Positions 51,724-60,597 of a DNA stretch of 64,000 nucleotides are shown here, in pieces (within the stretch, counting starts at the first letter, position 1; each line of letters begins with the position of its first letter). Made by a program: the position numbers and the translations under genes. Under the pieces are notes generated by a model, which was given only the letters and a program-made list of their open reading frames with translations, ran no database searches and was not told the origin of the DNA. The stretch is taken from positions 106,120 through 170,119 of the forward strand of contig JBFXAJ010000004.1 in assembly GCA_050184415.1 (NCBI GenBank), given 5' to 3'. The DNA comes from JADLGL01 sp050184415. Its GTDB lineage: Bacteria > Pseudomonadota > Alphaproteobacteria > Rhizobiales > Kaistiaceae.

Positions 51724-54111
51724 TTGTTGGAGCTCGCGTTACTCGCTGCGGCCGGCTGGTTTGTCGCCGGGCTCTCGGCGGGCATTCCCGACATAGACCA
51801 GTTGGCGGAGTACGAGCCGCCGCAGCTGACGCGCGCCTATGCCGCCGATGGCCAGCTCCTGTCGGAGTTCGCGACCCAGCGTCGGATGTACCTGCCGATC
51901 GACATGATCCCGCAGCGGCTCCGCGCGGCCTTCATCTCGGCCGAGGACCGCAATTTCTATTCGCATTCGGGCCTCGACTATTACGGCATCGTCCGGGCGC
52001 TCCTGACCAACGCGATGGGTCTGACCACCGGCCAGGACCGCCTGGTCGGCGGCTCGACCATCACCCAGCAGGTCGCGAAGAACTTCCTGCTCACGGCCGA
52101 CCAGACCTTCGACCGCAAGATCATGGAGGCGATCCTCGCCTTCCAGATCGAGGCCAATTTCACCAAGGACCATATCCTCGAACTCTACATGAACGACAGC
52201 AATCTCGGCATGGGCGCCTATGGCGTCGCCGCCGGGGCGCTGATCTATTTCGACAAATCGGTCCAGGAGCTGACGATCGCCGAATGCGCCTATCTCGCGG
52301 CGCTGTTGAAGGGCCCGTCCAACTATCACCCGTTCCGCAATACCGATGCCGCGCTCGAGCGCCGGAACTGGGTGATCGACCGCATGGTCGAGAATGGCTA
52401 CGTCACCTTCGACGAAGGCGAGAGCGCGAAGGCCGAGCCGCTCGGCGTGTCGCCGCGCACCGCCCGTCCGCTGATTTTCGCCGCCGACCGCTTCGACCCG
52501 ACCTTCGCCGACCTGTTCCAGACCACCTATGGCCAGGAGATCGCGGCCATGGGCGGCATCCCGACCCGCGCCGCCGGTTACTTCACCGAGGAGGTCCGCC
52601 GCGAGCTCCTTGCCCTCTACGGCTCCGACCAGCTCTATGGCGGCGGCCTCTCGGTCCGCACCTCGCTCGACCCTGACCTCCAGATCCTGGGCCGGAAAGT
52701 ACTGATGGAGGGGCTCGTCCGCTATGACGAAGCCCGCGGCTGGCGCGGACCGGAAACGACGATCGACATAACGGGCGACTGGGGCGTCGCGCTCGGCGCG
52801 GTACCGCGGCTTGCCGACGTCTTCGAATGGGACCTCGCGGTAGTGCTCGCGCTTGAAGGCGGTGGCGCCACGATAGGCCTCCAGCCTGATGCCAACCCCG
52901 CCGGCGGCCTCATGGAGATCCGTGAGACGGGGACCATCGCCCAGGCCGACATGAACTGGGCCGGCAACAGCCCGCTCGACGTGGGCGACGTCGTCTACGT
53001 CTCCCCGATCGGCGGCGAGGACTACCGGCTGCAGCAGGTCCCCGAGATCGAGGGCGCCCTCGTCGCGATGGACCCGGTCACGGGCCGCGTCCGCGCCATG
53101 GTCGGCGGCTTCTCCTATTCGGGCAGCCAGTTCAACCGCGCGACGCAGGCGATGCGGCAGCCCGGCTCGTCCTTCAAGCCGTTCGTCTATGCCGCCGCGC
53201 TCGACAATGGCTACATGCCGACGTCCATCGTCCTCGACGCGCCGATCGAGATCGAGCAGGAGGGCGAGGAAGGCCTGTGGCGGCCCGAGAACTACGCCAA
53301 TGATTTCCTCGGCCCCTCGACGCTGCGGACCGGCATCGAGCAGTCGCGGAACGTCATGACCGTGCGCCTGGCGCAGGATCTTGGCATGCCGCTGATCGCC
53401 GAGTATGCGGACCGCTTCGGCATCTACGACGACCTGCCGCCCTACCTCGCCTTCGCCCTCGGGGCCGGCGAGACGACGCTGCTGCAGATGGTGGCCGGCT
53501 ATGCGGTCTTCGCCAATGGCGGACGCGCCGTGGTGCCGACGCTGATCGACCGCGTCCAGGATCGCCACGGCAACACGATCTACAGCAACCTGCCGCAGAC
53601 CTGCGATCTCTGCGCCGCAGACGAGTGGAACGGCCAGCCCGAGCCGACGCTCGTCGACAACCGGCGCCAGATCATCGACCCGATGACCGCCTACCAGATG
53701 ACCTCGATCATGGAGGGCGTCGTCCAGCGCGGCACGGCGACGGTGGTCCGCTCCGTCGGGCATCCGATCGCCGGCAAGACCGGCACGACCAACGACTATT
53801 ACGATGCCTGGTTCATCGGCTATTCGACCGATCTCGTGGTCGGGGTCTTCATCGGCTATGACAGCCCGCGCAATCTTGGCGCCGGCAATACGGGCGGCGT
53901 CCTCGCCGCCCCGGTGTTCCGCGACTTCATGACGGCCGCTCTCGCCGGCACCGAGCCACGCGAGTTCCCGATCCCCCCGGGCATCGAGCTGATCGCTGTC
54001 GACCGGCTGAGCGGACGCGCGGTTGACCCCAACGCCCCCGGCGCCATCCTCGAGGCCTTCAAGCCGCAGAACCTCACCGCCCCAGCCGGCCTCGCCCTTC
54101 GCCTGCCGTAA
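51724..54111 (+). CDS. Class A penicillin-binding protein (PBP1 type)
   Basis: Bifunctional peptidoglycan synthase, 795 aa from TTG at 51724 (GAGGGG 7 nt upstream; TTG at 51688 is the alternative). It has one N-terminal membrane anchor. The GT51 glycosyltransferase has AFISAEDRNFYSHSGLDYYG, GGSTITQQVAKNFLLTADQT and KDHILELYMNDSNLGMGAYG. The transpeptidase has the SxxK motif in RQPGSSFKPFVYAAAL, SxN in IEQSRNVMTVRLAQ and KTG in IAGKTGTTNDYYDAWF. Length is normal for PBP1a of alphaproteobacteria. It lies 2.4 kb after vanX, within the polysaccharide genes, and is the nearest enzyme that would meet a D-Ala-D-Lac precursor. Confidence 0.95.
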   Translation: MLELALLAAAGWFVAGLSAGIPDIDQLAEYEPPQLTRAYAADGQLLSEFATQRRMYLPIDMIPQRLRAAFISAEDRNFYSHSGLDYYGIVRALLTNAMGLTTGQDRLVGGSTITQQVAKNFLLTADQTFDRKIMEAILAFQIEANFTKDHILELYMNDSNLGMGAYGVAAGALIYFDKSVQELTIAECAYLAALLKGPSNYHPFRNTDAALERRNWVIDRMVENGYVTFDEGESAKAEPLGVSPRTARPLIFAADRFDPTFADLFQTTYGQEIAAMGGIPTRAAGYFTEEVRRELLALYGSDQLYGGGLSVRTSLDPDLQILGRKVLMEGLVRYDEARGWRGPETTIDITGDWGVALGAVPRLADVFEWDLAVVLALEGGGATIGLQPDANPAGGLMEIRETGTIAQADMNWAGNSPLDVGDVVYVSPIGGEDYRLQQVPEIEGALVAMDPVTGRVRAMVGGFSYSGSQFNRATQAMRQPGSSFKPFVYAAALDNGYMPTSIVLDAPIEIEQEGEEGLWRPENYANDFLGPSTLRTGIEQSRNVMTVRLAQDLGMPLIAEYADRFGIYDDLPPYLAFALGAGETTLLQMVAGYAVFANGGRAVVPTLIDRVQDRHGNTIYSNLPQTCDLCAADEWNGQPEPTLVDNRRQIIDPMTAYQMTSIMEGVVQRGTATVVRSVGHPIAGKTGTTNDYYDAWFIGYSTDLVVGVFIGYDSPRNLGAGNTGGVLAAPVFRDFMTAALAGTEPREFPIPPGIELIAVDRLSGRAVDPNAPGAILEAFKPQNLTAPAGLALRLP

Positions 54112-54307
54112 TCCGGCAGGCGGGCCAATTGGGACGGTGCCGCCATCATTGTGGCGTGCCCGATCGACCGGTTGCCGATGGGCTCCTTCTCGGGGACACT
54201 GATCCGGGGGCGACAAAGACTGGAACGGCACCGGCATGACGCCTCGCTGCGCCTCCGGCGGATCGCGCATCCGCGCGACCCCATCCCCGATCGGGCCCTG
54301 ACGCCCG

Positions 54308-55087
54308 ATGCTCCTCGATTTCCTGCGCCGCGGCCGCGCCGCGGTCGCGACCCCCGTCCTCCAGCGCGCCGCCGTGCCGCCGGGGCTCCGCGTCTACGCC
54401 TTCGGTGATCTCCATGGTCGCGCCGACCTCGCGGCCAGACTCGCCGCGGCGATCGATGCCGACGTCGCCGCCAATCCGATCCCGAAGACCCTCGTAATCG
54501 GGCTAGGAGACTATATCGACCGGGGCCCGAATTCTTTCGAGGTCATCGCGACGCTTCTTAGTATTGCTGTCAGGTATCGCGCAGCGTTCATCAAGGGCAA
54601 CCACGAGGCGATGCTTCTTGATTTCCTGCAGCGCCCCCTCGCCGCCGGCCCTGGCTGGATCGACATGGGAGGCGCGGAATTCCTGCAATCCTATGGTGTT
54701 AGGGCTGGAGTGCGCGTGGGCCGAGGCGAAGAACTGGAACGCATGCGCAGCGAGCTCGCGGCCAGGCTTCCGCCCGAGCACCTTCTCTTCTTCTCGCGCC
54801 TTAGTCTCAGCCAAATCGTTGGCGACTATTTCTTCGTTCACGCAGGCGTAAGGCCGGGGGTTGCGTTGTCTGAGCAGAGAGAACGCGATCTCCTCTGGAT
54901 CAGGACCGGCTTCGCGGATCGGGACGCACCCTTCGAGAAGATCGTCGTCCACGGACATACACCGACCAAAGAGCCGTTCGACGGCCGCCACCGCATCAAT
55001 CTTGACACGGGAGCCTACGCCACCGGGCGTCTCACCTGCCTTGCGCTCGAAGGGGAAGCGCGACGCTTCCTGGAGATCACTGCTTGA
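54308..55087 (+). CDS. Calcineurin-like serine/threonine phosphatase
   Basis: Metallophosphoesterase of 259 aa. The metal-binding motifs are in order: YAFGDLHGRADLAARL (GDxHG), VIGLGDYIDRGPNSFEVIATLL (GDxxDRG), AAFIKGNHEAMLLDFL (GNHE), YFFVHAGVRPG and VVHGHTPTKEP (GHT). This is the PP2A/PrpA-like bacterial set. It precedes and overlaps the gene for a tyrosine-kinase co-polymerase by 4 bp, so it may counteract that kinase or another in the exopolysaccharide pathway. It shows some less GC-rich codon use in its middle third. Confidence 0.88.
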   Translation: MLLDFLRRGRAAVATPVLQRAAVPPGLRVYAFGDLHGRADLAARLAAAIDADVAANPIPKTLVIGLGDYIDRGPNSFEVIATLLSIAVRYRAAFIKGNHEAMLLDFLQRPLAAGPGWIDMGGAEFLQSYGVRAGVRVGRGEELERMRSELAARLPPEHLLFFSRLSLSQIVGDYFFVHAGVRPGVALSEQRERDLLWIRTGFADRDAPFEKIVVHGHTPTKEPFDGRHRINLDTGAYATGRLTCLALEGEARRFLEITA

Positions 55088-57270
55088 ACCAGTACGAGAC
55101 CGGGTTTCGTCCGGCCGATCCGGCCCTTGAGACGGCGATCAACCGCGCAGCCAGAGCCGCTCCCCAGCGCGGCTTCACGGATATCGAAGAACCGGCGCCG
55201 TTCGACCTGCGGTCGCTGATCGCCCTTGCCCGCCGGCAGAAATGGACGATCCTCGCCACGACCGTGCTCGGGGTCCTGATCGGCATCCTCTATGTCAGCC
55301 AGGTCGACCGCCAATACACCGCCACGACGCTCCTGGTGGTGGACACGCGGAACTCCGAGCTCCTCGGCGTGGCGCCGGCGCTCAACGACACGCTCGGCGT
55401 CAACGCCGTGGTCAGCACCGAGGTCGAGATCATCCGCTCGGCCAGCGTGCTGTCGCGGGCAGCGGCCCAGCTCGACGTCGCCAACTCGCCGGTGTTCGAC
55501 GACCCGCCGCGCCTCAACGCCCTCCTCTCCCTGATCGGGCTCGGCGCCGAGCCGCGCGAAGGGCCGCAACCGAGCTGGGCGGAGATGTCGCCCGAGGAGC
55601 GGGACGAGTGGACCCGTACGCTCGGCACCCACATCCAGGTCAGCCAGCGCGGCACGACCAACGTGATCGCGATCTCCGCGATATCGACCATCCCGGCCGA
55701 ATCGGCCCGCTGGGCCAACGCGGTCGCCCAGGCCTATATCGACGAGCAGGTCCTCTCGAAGGTCGCGGCGCGCGAGCAGGCGACGGTCCTCCTCCAGGAG
55801 CGCGTCGATAACCTCGCCGCCGAGGTCCAGGACGTCGAGGGCCGCATCGACGCCTTCATCGTCGATGCGATCGACGCCGCGGGGACGCCCGAGGCGCGGG
55901 TGATGCTAGCGGACCTTCGCAGCCAGACCGGCGCGCTCGAGACCCAGCGCACCACCCTGACCACCCTTCGCACCGCGCTCGATGCGACCGATACCGCAGC
56001 GCTCGCCGCTCTCGTTGAAGACCAGAATCTCGGCGTCCAGCGCGAGGCGCTCCTTGGCGAGCTCACCGTCGCGCCGGCGGAGCGGGCGGCCCAGATCCAG
56101 GCGGACCTTGCCGCCCTCGAGACCGAGATCCGGACCGCGGCGGCAGACCGGGCCGCGGCGCTTGAGGCCGCCGTCGCCGCACAGCAGGACGAGGTCACAA
56201 CCCTCCAGGACGAGCTGAATGCGACGATCGTCGACCAGCCGCTGCCCAATGACGCGCTGCGCGAGCTCGTGAACCTCCAGCAGGACGCCCAGATCCAGCG
56301 CGGCCTCTATACCGCAAGCCTCACCCAGCTCCGCACCGGCCAGCAGGAGATGGGTCTCGCCCTTCCCGATTCGCGGGTCATTACCACGGCGACGACGCCG
56401 AACGCGCCGAGCTACCCGTCGGTCCGGTCGACGCTGATGCTCGCGCTCCTCCTCGCCGGCGCGGCGGGCTTCGGGCTCGCCCTCGTCCGCGAGAACCTCA
56501 TCGGCGGGATCGCCTCGGTCGATCACCTCGAGCAGGTGACCGGGCTGCCGGTGGTGGCCGCCGTGCCGCGGATCAAGACGCCGAAGAACGAGGAGCCCGA
56601 CTGGGCGATCGTCGACCAGCCGCTCTCGGCGTTCGCTGAAGCCTTGCGGCGGACCCGGATCGGCATCGAATCGGTCGATCCCGACCAGCAGCTCAAGCTC
56701 GTCGTCACCTCCGCCGCGCCGGGCGAAGGCAAGACCACCATCGCCCTCGCCCTGGCCCGCTCGTTCGCCCGTTCCGGCAGGCCGACGATCCTGATCGACG
56801 CCGACCTCCGCCATCCGTCGGTCCACAAGCACGTCAAGCACGAGGCCGAGGTCGGCCTGATCGACTATCTGCTCCGCGGCCGCGCGGCTGAAACCGCGCA
56901 TCTCTTCATGATGCAGGAGGAAGCGACCGGCCTCCACCTCGTGCTCGGCTCCGAAGCCAGCTCGGTCGCGACCGACTCGCTGATCCTGTCGCAGCGCTTT
57001 CGTTCGGTGATGGAATACGCCACGAAAGAATACGAGGTAGTGATTATCGACTCTCCGCCGGTCGGGCTCGTCGTTGATCCCCAAATCATCGCTCGCGAAT
57101 ATGCCAACGTCGCGCTCTTTGTTGTCCGAGCCGAGGCAACTGCCCAGCGGATCGTGAAAGGCGCCCTTCGCGATATGATGATGCACGCGCAGATCCCGAT
57201 CGTTGGGCTCCTCAATCAGGTTGCCGGCAACAAGCGTTACTACAGCAAGTATGCTGGGTACTACCGATGA
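55084..57270 (+). CDS. Polysaccharide co-polymerase / tyrosine autokinase (Wzz-Wzc, ExoP-like)
   Basis: Inner-membrane protein of 728 aa that controls chain length and export of surface polysaccharide. A Wzz domain starts near 40 (FDLRSLIALARRQKWTILATTVLG, first membrane segment). A long periplasmic coiled coil (about 220-400) precedes a second membrane segment (STLMLALLLAGAAGFGLALV). The cytoplasmic BY-kinase follows: Walker A SAAPGEGKTTIALALARSF, Walker A' TILIDADLRHP, Walker B VVIIDSPPVGLVVD. The C-terminus is a Tyr cluster (RYYSKYAGYY), the usual autophosphorylation site. The start is TTG at 55084, overlapping the phosphatase stop. Confidence 0.94.
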   Translation: MNQYETGFRPADPALETAINRAARAAPQRGFTDIEEPAPFDLRSLIALARRQKWTILATTVLGVLIGILYVSQVDRQYTATTLLVVDTRNSELLGVAPALNDTLGVNAVVSTEVEIIRSASVLSRAAAQLDVANSPVFDDPPRLNALLSLIGLGAEPREGPQPSWAEMSPEERDEWTRTLGTHIQVSQRGTTNVIAISAISTIPAESARWANAVAQAYIDEQVLSKVAAREQATVLLQERVDNLAAEVQDVEGRIDAFIVDAIDAAGTPEARVMLADLRSQTGALETQRTTLTTLRTALDATDTAALAALVEDQNLGVQREALLGELTVAPAERAAQIQADLAALETEIRTAAADRAAALEAAVAAQQDEVTTLQDELNATIVDQPLPNDALRELVNLQQDAQIQRGLYTASLTQLRTGQQEMGLALPDSRVITTATTPNAPSYPSVRSTLMLALLLAGAAGFGLALVRENLIGGIASVDHLEQVTGLPVVAAVPRIKTPKNEEPDWAIVDQPLSAFAEALRRTRIGIESVDPDQQLKLVVTSAAPGEGKTTIALALARSFARSGRPTILIDADLRHPSVHKHVKHEAEVGLIDYLLRGRAAETAHLFMMQEEATGLHLVLGSEASSVATDSLILSQRFRSVMEYATKEYEVVIIDSPPVGLVVDPQIIAREYANVALFVVRAEATAQRIVKGALRDMMMHAQIPIVGLLNQVAGNKRYYSKYAGYYR

Positions 57271-57487
57271 GCACGCCGTTCGTCGTGGCCCCTGTCATTC
57301 AATGCGGCATATCTTGTCATATGCTCGAAATAACATTGCGCATCCTCCAATTCATAGAGACAGACCGCCGCCGCTTCGCCGCAAAGCGGTCGACTTCCGA
57401 AATCCAACTAGGACGATGCTTGTTGACACCGCTGTGATCCATGGGCACGATTGGATTCATCAGTGCGGCCTATAGGATGTTTGCCCG

Positions 57488-57883
57488 ATGAAAAAATGGA
57501 TACGTGTCGTTCCGCTCGTCGCGGCCCTTGCAGTTGGCGGCGCGGCGGGTCCCGCTTTCGCCCAGGCCCTGCCGCCCGAGGTGGCCGCGGTCCAGGCAAG
57601 CATCACTGCCGCCTGCGCGACCTCCGCGCCCGGCATCCTCGTCGACGAGGCCGGTTGCCTTGCGGCGATTGCCGCGGCGATCCAGACCGCCGCGTCCTTG
57701 CCGGTCCCCCTTCAGGGCCCGATCGGGATCATCATCGGCGACGTCGCCGAAGCGGTACCGTCGATCCTCGACGCGGTCACGGCGCTCATCCAGGCGGCGG
57801 GCCTGCCTGCGCTGATCGCCGGGTTCTCGGTCGGCCTGTCGAACCCGGGTCCGACCAACCCCATGGCGTTCAGCCCGGCCTAG
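57488..57883 (+). CDS. Small secreted protein of unknown function
   Basis: Protein of 131 aa with a signal peptide (MKKWIRVVPLVAALAVGGAA, cleavage near AFAQ-AL). The mature chain is highly hydrophobic, rich in Ala, Ile, Pro and Val, with two Cys (Cys42 and Cys56 region) that may pair. The body is two helical hairpins (QASITAACATSAPGILVDEA, GIIIGDVAEAVPSILDAVTA). I recognise no family. It sits between the co-polymerase and the antiterminator genes. The 217 bp upstream (57271-57487) hold no gene I can support and may contain its promoter. Confidence 0.7.
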   Translation: MKKWIRVVPLVAALAVGGAAGPAFAQALPPEVAAVQASITAACATSAPGILVDEAGCLAAIAAAIQTAASLPVPLQGPIGIIIGDVAEAVPSILDAVTALIQAAGLPALIAGFSVGLSNPGPTNPMAFSPA

Positions 57884-57951
57884 GCGCTGCACCGTCTCAG
57901 CCCTGCGCCCGCCGCGTCCGCGGCGGGCGGTTTCTGGTCGGGTAGCGAACG

Positions 57952-58455
57952 ATGACGGGACTGTCGGAACGGCGCTGGTACGTCGTCCAGACGCAGCCGA
58001 ATCGCGAAGGATTGGCAGAGACCCACCTTCGCCGGCAGGCCTTCGAGACCTTTCAGCCGCTGCAGCGACGCACGACGCGCCACGCGAGGCAGTTCAGGAC
58101 CCGCGAGGCGCCGCTCTTCCCGCGTTATCTTTTCGTTGCCTTCGACATCGGCCGCGACCGCTGGCGGTCGATCAACGGCACGCTCGGCGTCGTACGGCTC
58201 CTCACGGCCGGAAATGCGCCACTCGCAGTTCCACGAGGCACGGTCGAGCAGCTTCAGGCCGAAGGCCTTGAAGCAAATCCCATTTCCGGTCTTGGACCAG
58301 GACAACCTGTCCGCGTGAACAGTGGTCCGCTCGCGGGACTCGTGGGACGCTTGATGAAACTCGACGCGACCGGACGTGTTGAGGTGTTGCTGCAACTTCT
58401 GGGTGGCGAGGTTCTGCTCCAGGCCGATGCGGCAACGATGGTCCCGGCGGCTTAG
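57952..58455 (+). CDS. NusG-family transcription antiterminator, RfaH-like
   Basis: Specialised NusG paralogue of 167 aa. The N-terminal NGN domain starts RRWYVVQTQPNREGLAETHLRRQAFETFQP and has APLFPRYLFVAFDIGRDRWRSI and GTLGVVRLLTAGN, as in RfaH-type proteins. The C-terminal KOW segment is GLGPGQPVRVNSGPLAGLVGRL. Such factors let RNA polymerase read through long surface-polysaccharide operons. It lies immediately before the glycan genes, and an ops-like site lies between it and them. The housekeeping NusG is usually near secE and rplK, which are not here. Confidence 0.88.
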   Translation: MTGLSERRWYVVQTQPNREGLAETHLRRQAFETFQPLQRRTTRHARQFRTREAPLFPRYLFVAFDIGRDRWRSINGTLGVVRLLTAGNAPLAVPRGTVEQLQAEGLEANPISGLGPGQPVRVNSGPLAGLVGRLMKLDATGRVEVLLQLLGGEVLLQADAATMVPAA

Positions 58456-58514
58456 CCGGGGCCGGCGATGACAAGGTGATTGCTTCGGGAGCCAGGGAGG
58501 CGCGGGCACCCGGA

Positions 58515-58528
58515 GTGCGGTAGCTATC
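58515..58528 (+). promoter_or_regulatory. Candidate ops (operon polarity suppressor) site
   Basis: GTGCGGTAGCTATC contains GCGGTAGC, the 8-nt core of the E. coli ops element (GGCGGTAGCGTG). It is on the transcribed strand, between the RfaH-like gene and the first glycosyltransferase gene, where such a site would be expected. The flanks differ from E. coli. Confidence 0.45.
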
Positions 58529-58615
58529 GCCTCCGCGCGTGGGCACGCGGAGAGAGCGAGAAGGCGGGATCTCGGTGAACTACGCAGCTCCATACGACCC
58601 TTGCGGCCGCGCGCC

Positions 58616-59932
58616 ATGACCGCGGTCCTCCCCTCGACCCGCGGGCCGAGTTCGCCGCCGCGCGCCTACAGCGCCGGCGGGAGCCTCCGGTTCCTCGCGC
58701 GCAACCGCTTCCAGATCCTTGGGGCGCTGCTCCTTGCGGTGCTGCTCCCGAACCTCCTCGGGCCGCCCTTCTTCCAGTCGGAGTTCCAGTTCCTCGGCCG
58801 CGCGTTCATGCGGCCAGACAGCACCGTCTTCGGCACCGCGCTCGCCGTCCTCGTCGGCCACCTCATCCTCAAGCGGATCACGATCTATCCCGGAGCGCGC
58901 GGGCCGGCCTACGTGTTCCCGGTGTTCACCGTGGCCTATGCCGCGGTCATCGTCGTCTTCTTCTTCGCCCGCTTCGACTACTCCCGGTTCCAGTTCCTCC
59001 TCTCCTTCATCCTTGCGGTCGGCTGGTATCTCGTCGTCTTCCGCGTCGAGCGGCGGCTGATCCGGCCGAACTACCTGCTGCTGCCCTTCGGCGCGGCGGG
59101 GCAGATGATGCGGCTCGGCGGCGCCGAATGGCGCGTCGCCCAAACGCCGCGCGAGATCCCGAACGGCGTCACGGCGGTGGTCGCCGATCTCCGCGCCGAT
59201 CTCTCGGACGACTGGGAGCGGATGCTTGCTAACGCCGCCCTTCGCGGCCTCCCCGTCTACCACTTCAAGCAGCTTTCCGAATCGCTGACCGGCCGCGTCG
59301 AGATCGAGCACCTGTCGGAGAACAATCTCGGCTCGCTCCTGCCGTCGTCGCTCTATCTCCGCTTCCAGCGCGTCGGCGACATCCTGCTCGCCATCCTGAC
59401 GCTGCCGGTGACGATGCCGATCCTTCTCCTCGGCATCCTCTCGGTGAAGCTGTGCGACCGCGGCCCGGTGTTCTTCACCCAGGAGCGCATGGGCTATCGC
59501 GGCAAGGTGTTCCGGATCGTGAAGCTGCGGACGATGTGCGTTAACGCGGCCGCGAGCGGCGCCTTCACGAAGGACGGCGACCCCCGCGTCACCAGCGTCG
59601 GCCGCTTCTTGCGCAAGATGCGCGTCGACGAGCTGCCGCAGATCTGGAACATACTCCGCGGCGACATGAGCTGGATCGGCCCCCGCCCGGAGGCGCTCGA
59701 GCTCTCGCAATGGTACGAGCGCCAGATCCCCTTCTACCGCTACCGCCACATCGTCCGCCCCGGCATCACCGGCTGGGGCGCGGTGAACCAGGGCAACGTC
59801 GCGGAAGTCGCCGAGGCAACGACGAAGCTGCAGTACGACTTCTATTACATCAAGAATTTCGGCCTGTGGCTGGATTTGTTGATCATGGCCAAGACCATCC
59901 GGACCGTGTTGACCGGGTTCGGGTCTAAGTAG
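58616..59932 (+). CDS. Polyprenyl-phosphate sugar-1-phosphate transferase (initiating glycosyltransferase)
   Basis: Loads the first sugar-phosphate on undecaprenyl phosphate. From ATG at 58616 (TTG at 58601 adds five residues) it is 438 aa. The N-terminal half has about four membrane segments (LGALLLAVLLPNLLGPPFF, YVFPVFTVAYAAVIVVFFF) and a CoA-binding-like domain. The C-terminal bacterial sugar transferase domain (about 250-435) has LRFQRVGDILLAILTLPVTMP, GPVFFTQERMGYRGKVFRIVKLRTM, LRKMRVDELPQIWNILRGDMSWIGPRPE and VRPGITGWGAVNQG. This is the WcaJ/ExoY class; the sugar is unknown. Confidence 0.93.
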   Translation: MTAVLPSTRGPSSPPRAYSAGGSLRFLARNRFQILGALLLAVLLPNLLGPPFFQSEFQFLGRAFMRPDSTVFGTALAVLVGHLILKRITIYPGARGPAYVFPVFTVAYAAVIVVFFFARFDYSRFQFLLSFILAVGWYLVVFRVERRLIRPNYLLLPFGAAGQMMRLGGAEWRVAQTPREIPNGVTAVVADLRADLSDDWERMLANAALRGLPVYHFKQLSESLTGRVEIEHLSENNLGSLLPSSLYLRFQRVGDILLAILTLPVTMPILLLGILSVKLCDRGPVFFTQERMGYRGKVFRIVKLRTMCVNAAASGAFTKDGDPRVTSVGRFLRKMRVDELPQIWNILRGDMSWIGPRPEALELSQWYERQIPFYRYRHIVRPGITGWGAVNQGNVAEVAEATTKLQYDFYYIKNFGLWLDLLIMAKTIRTVLTGFGSK

Positions 59933-59944
59933 ACATAAACAGCG

Positions 59945-60595
59945 ATGCTCGTACACTTTGGCTGCGGTACTAAAGTTGGGCCGAGCTGGCTCAATTTCGA
60001 TAATTCCCCGACGTTGCGGCTCCAAAGACTACCCGTTGTTGGCCGCTTAACGACTTCCATTTTCGGCGCCGTCAAATTCCCCGCCGAGGTTCGATACGGC
60101 GACATCTGCAGCGGGCTGCCCCTGCCAGACAACTCGGTGCACGCCGTCTTCTCCTCTCACGTCCTGGAGCATCTTTCTTTTGACGACTTTCGTGTTGCGC
60201 TGCGCAATACTCATCGCATGATGGCTGATGGCGGGGTATTTCGATTGGTCGTTCCAGATCTGTTCGAACGAGCTGCACTCTATGTCGATGGCGCTCGGGC
60301 GGGAGACTCGAAGGCAGGCGAAGTTTTCCTTCGAAGCACGAGGCTTGGTCGCACTCGTCGACCAACTGGCCCAATTGGAAGGCTCCGCGCGACCTTTGGC
60401 GGATCCGAGCATCTTTGGATGTGGGATCAGCCCGCGATGACCGAAGCCCTGGCTCAAGCCGGCTTCGTGAATATCCGCCGCTGCGTGATCGGCGACTCCG
60501 ACGTGGCCGCGTTTGCGGAGCTGGAAGAGCCCGGCCGGTTCGTTGACGAGCCCTCAGGTATCGCGGAGCTCGCGCTCGAGGCACGTAAGGCCTGA
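59945..60595 (+). CDS. SAM-dependent methyltransferase in polysaccharide locus
   Basis: Protein of 216 aa of the methyltransferase-11 type. Motif I is short, LVHFGCGTKVGPSWLNFD (often seen in polysaccharide-cluster members), followed by RYGDICSGLPLPDNSVHAVFSSHVLEHL, which holds the D-I-x-x-G-L-P and HVLEHL signatures. MMADGGVFRLVVPDL is the late motif. It could methylate a sugar or glycan end. It starts 12 bp after the previous gene and ends 2 bp before the next. Its codon use is less GC-rich than upstream genes. Confidence 0.85.
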   Translation: MLVHFGCGTKVGPSWLNFDNSPTLRLQRLPVVGRLTTSIFGAVKFPAEVRYGDICSGLPLPDNSVHAVFSSHVLEHLSFDDFRVALRNTHRMMADGGVFRLVVPDLFERAALYVDGARAGDSKAGEVFLRSTRLGRTRRPTGPIGRLRATFGGSEHLWMWDQPAMTEALAQAGFVNIRRCVIGDSDVAAFAELEEPGRFVDEPSGIAELALEARKA

Positions 60596-60597
60596 AG

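Noticed and set aside
51739..54270. 843-codon minus-strand frame opposite the PBP gene
   Set aside because: Antisense shadow. The plus-strand PBP has every catalytic motif.
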